Under the pieces are notes generated by a model that had not been told where the DNA came from, searched no databases, and was given only the letters and a program-made list of their open reading frames with translations. From JAXGPP01 sp964436865 (GTDB lineage Bacteria > Planctomycetota > Planctomycetia > Pirellulales > Thermoguttaceae): a stretch of 12,428 nt of DNA. This document shows positions 1-6,583 of this stretch, one piece after another. The number at the start of each line of letters is the position of its first letter. Position 1 is the first letter of the stretch. A program made the position numbers and the translations under genes. The stretch is from contig CAYTFK010000213.1 of assembly GCA_964436865.1 (NCBI GenBank), forward strand, positions 1 to 12,428, in the 5' to 3' direction.

Positions 1-2925
1 GGCTGTCTTCAGACGCCGGGCTCCATCCAGGGTAACCCCGGTGTTCCGAAGGGTGAGCGTCTCGAGTTGGTGCAATTCATAGAGGTGTTCGAGCCCGGCA
101 TCGGTGATCCGGTTGTCGTCGAGGTGCAGGATTCGCAGTTCCGTCAGGTGTTGCAGGTGCCTCAAGCCCGTATCGGTGATCCCGGCGTTATTGGCCGAAA
201 GACGGCGGAGATCATTCAGGCTGCGCACATGGGCCAACCCGGTGTCGGAAACGGGGGTGTCGGACAGCATCAGCCACGTGACTCCGGCCAGCGAAGCGAG
301 CGGTGAAAGTTGTTCGGGCCGGACGTTCGGCGAGCTCAGCCGCACGCCATGAACATGCGGTGGCGTTCCGGAAATCTCCGCGCCGAGGCTCCGCAGGGCG
401 GCCAACGCGGTGGAGAGGTCCATAGGCGCCGGAGAGGCGGCTTGACCGGTGGTGGGCACGGCCGGCCTGGCTGTGTCCGGATCGGCAAGCGGCGCGGCAA
501 GAACACGGGCTTCGGCGGCGATGATCTCAATGGAATCAAAGAAGACATACTCGTAGTACCAGCCGGTGGCCCAGGCTTCAACTTCGATCGCCGCCTCTTG
601 CCCGGCAAAAGGCCGAAGATCGTAATCGACCCGCCGCCAGCCGTCCTTGCCTTCGACCGGCTGGTCGGCAGAGAGCGGTGTGCCGTTGACGGTCACGCGG
701 AGGCGCCAATCGCCCAGCGGCCGGTGGTTCGCGGCAACGGTCAATCGCAAGGTGGGATCATTCCGCGGGACGACGAGCCGCCGCGCCAGTTTTGCCGGCT
801 TGTCGGCCGACGGCGGATGCACCACGACGATCCCCTGGCGTCCCGGTGGCGGAATGGCGGCCCCGGCATTTACCACATCGGCATAGAATCCCGGCTTGCC
901 GCCCCCATCCCAATCGGGAGAGGTGGCCACGATCGGCCACTCGTCCGGCCAGGATTCCGACGCATTGGCGCCCGTTTCTGTCTCGCCCGTCTCTGTCTCG
1001 ACTGTTTCCTCCGCTCCTTCCAGTCTCAGATCTTCCATCAGCGACTTGAGCGATTCGGGCAATGACGCGTCGTCGAACGCGCCAACCTGGAAATGGGAAT
1101 CGCCGCCAACGTTCAGGAACTGACCGCGTTGGATTTCTCGCTGGTTGCCCCGAATGTCCTCGATGGCAGCCGCTCCCGAGAGCAGGTAGACGCGGGCCTC
1201 GCCTTCGGCGACATCGAAGCCCAGCACGGTTCCTTTCGGTCGAATGAGGAGCCATTCAACGGCGTTCGATTCGCCAATCAGGAGCCGGCCTTTGGCCGCT
1301 GCCATATCCAGCCCAACCGCAAACAATGTGGCGACCTTACGGGTCTTGGGGTATTCTATAAGACGTGCCTGCAAGACTCCTTTCAACGAGGCCAAAACAG
1401 CGAATCCGCTGCCGATCGTCGCCGTTGTAAAGATGTTGTCAGCTTTCTCATGGAGCCGGTGTTCCCATGTTGGGCCGCCGACGCCGGCCACCCTAAGTTG
1501 CGCGTACTGATCGGGGTCCTGTAGAGCCTTTCTGTTGCCACAGGCATACCACTGTGTGCCGACGTCATCCATCAGATAGCGAAGTCGGATCTTGTCATGA
1601 CGTCCGATACGAACCGTATCGCCGGGGAGCAATCGAACTGGCGTACTCAGCTCCTCCGTTTTGAGCGTAGCGGGGTTGATGAGGCCGAGTGACCGCTGCT
1701 GCTGTTGTTGAGGATCGGCCCTCAGTGAGAAAGCCTCGACGCCATACGAGCGGCCGGCTTCGTTCGGATCGTAGCGCTTGATCCACTGGATTTCGGCAGT
1801 ATGTTCCAGGACGTACTGCTCGGTGGTGTTCGCGAGGATGGTCTTGCCGGCGTCTGTTTCCTCGTACACTTCGGCCGTTACCTGCACCGGCAGATCGCCG
1901 ACTTCACCCTGTCGCGCCGTGGCCCATACCGACGTGAACAGAGCTTTTTCGTCGAGAACATAGTGATATGAGCTCGGGCCATCATAGCCGCACCCTTCGC
2001 GGAAATCGACGAATAGATATCCCTTCGAGTCAGTCAGAAAAGGCGAAAGCCCCTGGCGCTCAAGTGTGCCTTCGAAGACTGCGGGGGCGTTGAAACTTCG
2101 GTCCACAGCCGGGCGCCCCGTTCCGGCTTGCCTCTTGGACCTGTGAAAGGTCAGGCCGGAGACCGTCACACGCACTTTCTGGTTCGGCATGGGTGTCCAT
2201 TGGGACTCTGCCCCCTCGACGACGATGAGCGACACTCCCAGCGGCTTTCCCAGCGAAAAATTGGGACCGAATGTGTTGAAGCGGCCATCGGGCAGTTCGG
2301 GGAACCCGAACTGGACGTGGAGCTGCCGCTGCGGCTTTCCATCGAGGACCTGTTTGGTGTACTCGGCCAGACGCACAACCAAGGCGGCGAATTGTTGTTT
2401 CGTGAGTGAATGCTCCGTGCCGCCATCGCCACTCAGTTGGACATAGATCGTGTACCGGCCCCGATGGGTGAAAACTTTCTGCGCCGAGAAGTCGGAGTAC
2501 CTTCTCGGAAAGGACGACCGCAGTTCTCCGCCACGGACTTCCACTTCATCCGGCTCGCCATAGGCCCCCTTGTCGCCGTCGGTCAATGGCTTGGGATGGT
2601 GTTTCAGATGAATCTCGCCATGGAGATTCGGCTTCTCGCAATGCACGATAAGCATTGCGACAGTGCGGATGTCGCCGTTGACGGCCAGCGCCTCACCCGT
2701 ATAGACGAGGACCTTGGAAGGATTCACCCTTTTGGGAGCGACGCCCAATTCGGGGATCTTCGGCCATTCGGCCAGGCTCGCCACGGCAATCGCTTCCGGG
2801 GGAAGTCGATCGCCCATCGACGCGGCATCCGCCCAGGCGAAATCGTAGTCGGCAGCCTTCCCCGGCAAGGCCCGCAGAAGAAGGGCGGCGCAGAGCCCAC
2901 CCAGCACAATCGCCAAAGACTTCAT
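1..2925 (-). CDS. Secreted mosaic protein: FecR-like domain, beta-sandwich and leucine-rich repeats (3' end missing)
   Basis: The frame is open for 975 codons without a stop and leaves the window at base 1, so the C-terminus is missing. The ATG at 2925 follows a strong ribosome binding site (AGGAGG, 8 nt spacing). Residues 1-24 look like a Sec signal peptide (MKSLAIVLGGLCAALLL, then GKA-ADYD), so the product is probably exported. Residues 25-520 match no family I recognise. Around 530-610 there is a FecR-like stretch (IRPKGTVLGFDV, then ARVYLLSGAAAI). A Glu/Thr-rich linker follows at about 642-655, then a beta-sandwich-like region at about 695-805 (DWRLRVTVNG, DGWRRVDYDLRPFAGQ, then a Trp/Tyr-rich strand). 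From residue 882 there are leucine-rich repeats of 24 residues (ITDTGLRHLQHLTE, ITDAGLEHLYELHQ); three are complete and the fourth is cut. Repeats of this type are common in planctomycetes and usually imply protein binding. The specific role is unknown. It lies 168 bp after the kinase gene and may have its own weak promoter. Confidence 0.85.
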   Translation of the reverse strand, partial: MKSLAIVLGGLCAALLLRALPGKAADYDFAWADAASMGDRLPPEAIAVASLAEWPKIPELGVAPKRVNPSKVLVYTGEALAVNGDIRTVAMLIVHCEKPNLHGEIHLKHHPKPLTDGDKGAYGEPDEVEVRGGELRSSFPRRYSDFSAQKVFTHRGRYTIYVQLSGDGGTEHSLTKQQFAALVVRLAEYTKQVLDGKPQRQLHVQFGFPELPDGRFNTFGPNFSLGKPLGVSLIVVEGAESQWTPMPNQKVRVTVSGLTFHRSKRQAGTGRPAVDRSFNAPAVFEGTLERQGLSPFLTDSKGYLFVDFREGCGYDGPSSYHYVLDEKALFTSVWATARQGEVGDLPVQVTAEVYEETDAGKTILANTTEQYVLEHTAEIQWIKRYDPNEAGRSYGVEAFSLRADPQQQQQRSLGLINPATLKTEELSTPVRLLPGDTVRIGRHDKIRLRYLMDDVGTQWYACGNRKALQDPDQYAQLRVAGVGGPTWEHRLHEKADNIFTTATIGSGFAVLASLKGVLQARLIEYPKTRKVATLFAVGLDMAAAKGRLLIGESNAVEWLLIRPKGTVLGFDVAEGEARVYLLSGAAAIEDIRGNQREIQRGQFLNVGGDSHFQVGAFDDASLPESLKSLMEDLRLEGAEETVETETGETETGANASESWPDEWPIVATSPDWDGGGKPGFYADVVNAGAAIPPPGRQGIVVVHPPSADKPAKLARRLVVPRNDPTLRLTVAANHRPLGDWRLRVTVNGTPLSADQPVEGKDGWRRVDYDLRPFAGQEAAIEVEAWATGWYYEYVFFDSIEIIAAEARVLAAPLADPDTARPAVPTTGQAASPAPMDLSTALAALRSLGAEISGTPPHVHGVRLSSPNVRPEQLSPLASLAGVTWLMLSDTPVSDTGLAHVRSLNDLRRLSANNAGITDTGLRHLQHLTELRILHLDDNRITDAGLEHLYELHQLETLTLRNTGVTLDGARRLKTA

Positions 2926-2933
2926 CGTATGAC

Positions 2934-2939
2934 CCTCCT
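2934..2939 (-). promoter_or_regulatory. Ribosome binding site of the FecR/LRR gene
   Basis: AGGAGG lies 8 nt before the ATG at 2925 and fixes that start. It is close to the ideal anti-16S match. Confidence 0.8.
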
Positions 2940-2985
2940 CGGAGACGAGGTGTCGGACGAGTTGGACGGCGATCACTCTGACGGC

Positions 2986-3014
2986 CAGTCTAAGCCTTGC
3001 CCCATTCAGAACAA
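2986..3014 (-). promoter_or_regulatory. Possible weak sigma-70-type promoter for the FecR/LRR gene
   Basis: On the minus strand TTGTTC (3014-3009) and TAGACT (2991-2986) are separated by 17 nt, about 60 bp upstream of the start codon. They match consensus at 3 of 6 and 4 of 6 positions, which chance could give. The 168-bp gap after the kinase gene makes a separate promoter plausible. Confidence 0.25.
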
Positions 3015-3063
3015 TCACCCGAAGGTGGCAGGTTCTGGCGAGTCCGGGCTCTATTCAGACGGA

Positions 3064-3078
3064 TGGCGGGTTCCGCCA
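3064..3078 (-). terminator. Small hairpin after the kinase gene, possible terminator
   Basis: A perfect 6-bp stem (TGGCGG / CCGCCA) with a 3-nt loop begins 15 nt past the kinase stop codon. No run of T follows on the minus strand, so it is not a classical intrinsic terminator. It could mark the mRNA 3' end or be chance in GC-rich DNA. Confidence 0.25.
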
Positions 3079-3093
3079 GCAGCGATGTTGTGT

Positions 3094-4608
3094 TCAGCCA
3101 ACGTCGCGGCCGCTCGACCGATAGAACTCTTTCAACGTCGGGTAGAGCTCGCGGTAAGTCTGGAACTTCTCGTCGTAGCGATCTGCCCACTGCGGATTCG
3201 GCTCGATCGCCGCGCGGGGCTTGACCCAGCGGGCGGCGAGGTCGCGGGGCGAGGCGCCGGTGTGGGCGGAGCAGGCCAGGAGAGCGGCGCCGAGGCAACC
3301 GGCTTCGGTCACCGCCAGCGTCGTGATCGGCCGGCCGAGGACCGAGGCCTTGAGCTCGGTGAGGACAGTGCTGCGCGCGCCGCCGCCGATAGCGCGGAAC
3401 TCGGCGATCGGCAGGCCGACGCGCTCGAGGATCTCCACGTTGAGCCGCATTTCCAGGGCGACTCCTTCCAGCAAACCGCGCAAAAATTCGCCGCGCGTGG
3501 TCGAGAGCCGCAGGCCCAACACAGCGCCGGGCAACCGGGCGTCGAAGTACGGAGTGCCGGACGGGGTGAAGTAGGGCAATACCACGAGATCGGTCGGCTC
3601 GGCCGACAGGCCGCGAAGGATCAGCTCGTAAGGATCCTCCCCGCTCCGCGCGGCGGCCTCCACCTCGGCCTGGGCCCACTGGTCGCGGAACCAGCGGAGC
3701 AGGTTGCCGCCGGTGAGGCTGAAGGCGACCGTGGTGTACGTGTCGGGCAAGGTATAGTCGTAGGTGCAGAGGTTGTTGCGGAAGAGGTCGTCGGCCAGGA
3801 TCGGGCGGTCGAAGCAGGGGCAGATGCACTCGACGGTGCCGGTGGCGTACATCGCCTTTCCCGGCGCGGCAATGCCCGCTCCGAGCGCACCGGTGGGCTG
3901 GTCGTGGCCGCCAGCCACGACGAGGACCTCGCCGCCCAGGCCCAGCTCTCCGGCCGCGGCGCGCGAGATCGCGCCGACCACCTCGCCCGACGCCACCGGC
4001 CGCGCGAGCCGTGAGGGATCCAGTTCCAGGCGATCGAGAATCTGCTCGTCCCACTCGTGGCGCTGCACGTCGAAGAGCATCGTCCGGCCGGCCAACGGCC
4101 AGCTTATGCCGGGTTCCAGGCCGAGCCGCGACTGGAAAAGATCCTCGAAGCAGTAGAAGCGGCGGGCCGCATCCCAGATCTCCGGCCGCTCCTGCTTGAG
4201 CCAGAGCAGCTTGTAGAGCGTGAACATGGGGTGCGGCGTGTGGCCGGTGATCTCGTACAGCCGCCGCGGATCGAATTGCTGGCCGAATCGCTCGACCAGC
4301 GGCACGGCGCGGCTGTCCGACGAGACCATGGCGCGGGCCAGCATCCGGCCGTCGGCGCCTACGGGTGTAAACGCTTCTCCCTGGCAGGAGATGCCGATGG
4401 CGGCGATCGGATCGCCCGGCGGTGCGGCGGCTTCCTGAATGACGGCGAAACATTCGCGGCACACCTGCTCCGAGTCGATCTCCGCCCAACCCGGCTGGGG
4501 ACTGAGGAGCGGGTATTCGCGATAGGCGAAGGCGAGCGGGCGGCCGTCGCCATCGAAGCGAGCCGCCTTGCAGCCGGTGGTGCCGATATCGAGGCCGAGG
4601 TAACTCAC
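3094..4608 (-). CDS. FGGY-family carbohydrate kinase (xylulokinase/fuculokinase-like)
   Basis: This is a predicted cytoplasmic ATP-dependent sugar kinase of 504 residues, normal for the FGGY family (about 480-520). The N-terminal phosphate-binding motif GLDIGTTG is at residues 5-12. The first FGGY signature lies at about 130-145 (TLYKLLWLKQERPEIW). GGHDQPTGALGAG contains the expected catalytic base, Asp236. The second-domain ATP-binding signature is GGGARS at 408-413, followed by TEAGCLGAALLA. The substrate loop ISCQGEAF differs from the QMHG loop of typical xylulokinases, and several segments resemble E. coli FucK (TLYKL.WLK, TTRG.F...LEG), so the sugar cannot be named; a pentulose, fuculose-like or other ketose is possible. 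An in-frame ATG at 4656 would add 16 residues, but GGAGG ahead of the GTG at 4608 and the family N-terminus favour GTG. The gene follows the SEC-C gene by 78 bp and is probably co-transcribed with it. Confidence 0.9.
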   Translation of the reverse strand: MSYLGLDIGTTGCKAARFDGDGRPLAFAYREYPLLSPQPGWAEIDSEQVCRECFAVIQEAAAPPGDPIAAIGISCQGEAFTPVGADGRMLARAMVSSDSRAVPLVERFGQQFDPRRLYEITGHTPHPMFTLYKLLWLKQERPEIWDAARRFYCFEDLFQSRLGLEPGISWPLAGRTMLFDVQRHEWDEQILDRLELDPSRLARPVASGEVVGAISRAAAGELGLGGEVLVVAGGHDQPTGALGAGIAAPGKAMYATGTVECICPCFDRPILADDLFRNNLCTYDYTLPDTYTTVAFSLTGGNLLRWFRDQWAQAEVEAAARSGEDPYELILRGLSAEPTDLVVLPYFTPSGTPYFDARLPGAVLGLRLSTTRGEFLRGLLEGVALEMRLNVEILERVGLPIAEFRAIGGGARSTVLTELKASVLGRPITTLAVTEAGCLGAALLACSAHTGASPRDLAARWVKPRAAIEPNPQWADRYDEKFQTYRELYPTLKEFYRSSGRDVG

Positions 4609-4613
4609 GGCAG

Positions 4614-4620
4614 TCCCTCC
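4614..4620 (-). promoter_or_regulatory. Ribosome binding site that selects the GTG start of the kinase
   Basis: On the minus strand GGAGGGA is followed by CTGCC and then GTG at 4608. The next residues, SYLGLDIGTTG, are the usual beginning of FGGY kinases. This favours GTG over the in-frame ATG at 4656. Confidence 0.75.
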
Positions 4621-4686
4621 CAGCGAATGTCTTCCTTGCTCTCCCGGCGCGTTCATGCCGGCGGGCGAGGAAAGTCGAGTACCTGT

Positions 4687-6399
4687 TTACCAGTATGGAT
4701 CCGTGGCCCCGCTGCCTTGCTTGCCTTTCCAGAACGGGCAGAAGGGGCAATCGCCCCCTTCAGGAAAATCGAGCCCTTCCTCGTGCGGGCAGCCGAGATT
4801 GCCGTCGCTGGCGACGACCGACTTTACACCGTGCTGGCGGAGGAAATCGAGGATCTCCTGCCGCACCCGGGGGCTGTCGGTGACATTGGTAGCCACCCAT
4901 CGCTTCAGCAGCGGCTCCGCGCCCGGGAAGCGGATCACGCTCGCCGCGATCTTCGTGGTTCGCCGATCGTTGGGCCCGTAGAGCGCGATAGTGCCGACAG
5001 GAAAGAGGTCTTTCTCGGTGGCCGGCTTCTCGGGCGGCAGCGACTCCTTCTTGAGACAGCACTTTTTGTACTTCTTGCCGCTGCCGCACGGGCAAGGATC
5101 GTTGCGGCCGGCGGTCTTCCTCGACCTTGCCGGCCCCACCCACGACGCGAATTGCTCCCTGATCTCCTCCAGGTCGGCGACCCAGCCCTCGACATCCCGG
5201 CCCTCGAAGTCCTCGTCGTCCCCTTCATCGTATTCGTCACCGAAAAGATCGTCGAAACCCTCAAAGCCCTCTTCACCTTCGACGAAGTCGTCGCGAAGGC
5301 GATGGTCGGTGGGCTCGTCGTACCAGTCGGCGGCGGCCGCTTCGCGGTGCCATTCGTCGTATTCGGGAAACGAGACGCCCATGATCGTGCTGGCGGCGAC
5401 CAGTTGGGCTTTGAAAAATCGCGCCCCCCCCGTCTTCTCGCCGAGGATCAACTCGCGAATCGGCCCCACGGCGTCGGGCACCATGCCGCCCAGCAGCGCG
5501 TTGACCAGGAATTCCTGGACGTCCCCATCCACTTCGTCGGCAAAGAACCGGAGACAGACCTCGGCGCTGCGGTCGGTGTGGATGCTCTCCAGGACTCCGC
5601 TGGCGGAGACGCGAGACATCGAGTCGGCCGCCGGCCACGCCAGCGCGATCTGTTCGACAACTTCATCGCCGCCGATCTGTTCCAGGCCCTCCTGGGCGCA
5701 CTGGGCCACGAACGGATCCTCGTCGTCCAGCCTCTTCAAGAGGAAGGGAATTGCTGCGGAAATCCGCATCAATCCGGCGATGTCCAAGAGGTACGGCTCG
5801 AGGATCGCCAGTTCGTCGTCGTCGTGCCCGAGCCTCTCGACCATCGCCAGGACGGTGTCGCGCTTCTCAGCATGACGGGCGAGGGCCTCGGCAAGGTCAC
5901 CTTGGCGGCGAAACTGCTCCGTGGTGATTCCATAGGTATTCGCCTCATCCTCTTCGGCAAGTTCTACCAGCGCCTGCCACAGCGGGTCCCAGTCCCAACG
6001 GGCAAACTCCAGCCGGTCTGCGAAGTGATCGGTCAACTCACTGGGAAACGACCGCAAATCGGCCATATCAATGTCGAGCAGTTCGACGGGGGCACGGCAG
6101 AGGATCAGCGCCAGGGACACGCAGTAGTTGTCGATATTCATATCATCGACATGCCACTCCTTGTCCAGCTCCGTGCAGATCCACTCGATCGTGGCGGGCG
6201 TCTGCGGCATCCCCTCCGCGTGACGGAGCAGTCTGAAAGCCTCGTCCCGGCCGTATTGCTCGACCGCCTGAATCACCAGCGGCATGATCGTTTCGTCGGC
6301 AGCATGCGCGTGGGAAAAATACGCTGTCGCCATCCGCCGGATGTATTCGACGGGAAACAGGATGGCCTCGCGGATCTTCGAGTCCGGGGTGCGGATCAT
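4687..6399 (-). CDS. Helical-repeat protein with SEC-C zinc motif and a second C-terminal Cys/His motif
   Basis: The protein has 570 residues. Residues 1-330 are predicted to be mainly helical and resemble DUF1186/HEAT-like repeat regions (for example IPFLLKRLDDEDPFVAQCAQ). A very acidic linker spans 370-406 (DEYDEGDDEDFEG). It is followed by a SEC-C motif, GRNDPCPCGSGKKYKKCC, whose metal ligands are Cys436, Cys438, Cys447 and Cys448. SEC-C motifs bind zinc and are known from the SecA C-terminus, where they contact SecB and ribosomes; in stand-alone proteins the role is mostly unknown. The C-terminus has a second possible metal site: Cys537-x-His539, then Cys551-x2-Cys554. The start is the ATG at 6399, preceded by AAGGAG with 10-nt spacing. 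An in-frame ATG at 6609 would overlap the preceding gene and read through its terminator, so I rejected it. No signal peptide is visible. A TATAAT box lies about 65 bp upstream. Function unknown. Confidence 0.85.
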   Translation of the reverse strand: MIRTPDSKIREAILFPVEYIRRMATAYFSHAHAADETIMPLVIQAVEQYGRDEAFRLLRHAEGMPQTPATIEWICTELDKEWHVDDMNIDNYCVSLALILCRAPVELLDIDMADLRSFPSELTDHFADRLEFARWDWDPLWQALVELAEEDEANTYGITTEQFRRQGDLAEALARHAEKRDTVLAMVERLGHDDDELAILEPYLLDIAGLMRISAAIPFLLKRLDDEDPFVAQCAQEGLEQIGGDEVVEQIALAWPAADSMSRVSASGVLESIHTDRSAEVCLRFFADEVDGDVQEFLVNALLGGMVPDAVGPIRELILGEKTGGARFFKAQLVAASTIMGVSFPEYDEWHREAAAADWYDEPTDHRLRDDFVEGEEGFEGFDDLFGDEYDEGDDEDFEGRDVEGWVADLEEIREQFASWVGPARSRKTAGRNDPCPCGSGKKYKKCCLKKESLPPEKPATEKDLFPVGTIALYGPNDRRTTKIAASVIRFPGAEPLLKRWVATNVTDSPRVRQEILDFLRQHGVKSVVASDGNLGCPHEEGLDFPEGGDCPFCPFWKGKQGSGATDPYW

Positions 6400-6409
6400 C
6401 GTCAGCACG

Positions 6410-6415
6410 CTCCTT
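6410..6415 (-). promoter_or_regulatory. Ribosome binding site of the SEC-C gene
   Basis: AAGGAG lies 10 nt before the ATG at 6399. It supports this start over the longer in-frame extension. Confidence 0.65.
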
Positions 6416-6437
6416 CGAGTCTGGTGTCGCGCCTCCG

Positions 6438-6456
6438 GCGTCCCCTGCGGGGACGC
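6438..6456 (-). promoter_or_regulatory. Perfect 8-bp hairpin in the 5' leader of the SEC-C gene
   Basis: GCGTCCCC and GGGGACGC form a perfect stem around a 3-nt loop. If transcription starts about 7 nt after the TATAAT box, the hairpin begins within the first few bases of the mRNA. It could stabilise the 5' end or act as an operator. It lies well upstream of the ribosome binding site. Confidence 0.5.
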
Positions 6457-6459
6457 GAT

Positions 6460-6476
6460 ACCGCAATTATAGCGGT
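6460..6476 (-). promoter_or_regulatory. Promoter -10 box inside an inverted repeat (SEC-C/kinase unit)
   Basis: The minus strand reads ACCGCTATAATTGCGGT. TATAAT (6471-6466) is a perfect sigma-70 -10 box, and its flanks ACCGC and GCGGT are a 5-bp inverted repeat. No good -35 element is seen at the usual distance, which may mean dependence on an activator. The site lies about 65 bp ahead of the SEC-C start and just downstream of the oxidoreductase terminator, where a new promoter is expected. Confidence 0.5.
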
Positions 6477-6514
6477 TTCCTGCCGCGGTCCGGGAGGAGG
6501 CCGGCTTCCGCTCC

Positions 6515-6560
6515 AAAACGCAAGCAGGAGCCGACGCCGGGCGGGCGTCAGCTCCTGCTT
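6515..6560 (-). terminator. Intrinsic-type terminator after the oxidoreductase gene
   Basis: Two 17-nt arms (6522-6538 and 6544-6560) pair at 16 positions. The remaining position is a G-U wobble only in minus-strand RNA, which indicates the transcribed strand. The loop is 5 nt and a TTTT run (6518-6515) follows on the minus strand after 3 nt. The hairpin begins 23 nt past the oxidoreductase stop codon. This is the strongest terminator in the window and closes the hydrolase/oxidoreductase unit. Confidence 0.75.
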
Positions 6561-6583
6561 CTTGTTCTTGGCCTGCGGCCGGC

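Noticed and set aside
310..1065. Plus-strand open frame of 251 codons
   Set aside because: It is opposite the mosaic-protein gene, whose minus-strand frame is open for 975 codons and encodes leucine-rich repeats.
2410..4014. Plus-strand open frame of 534 codons
   Set aside because: It crosses from the mosaic-protein gene into the kinase gene on the opposite strand and shows no family motif.
2990..4750. Minus-strand open frame of 586 codons overlapping the kinase
   Set aside because: It is in a different frame from the FGGY motifs and is Arg/Pro-rich, as expected for a GC-rich frame shadow.
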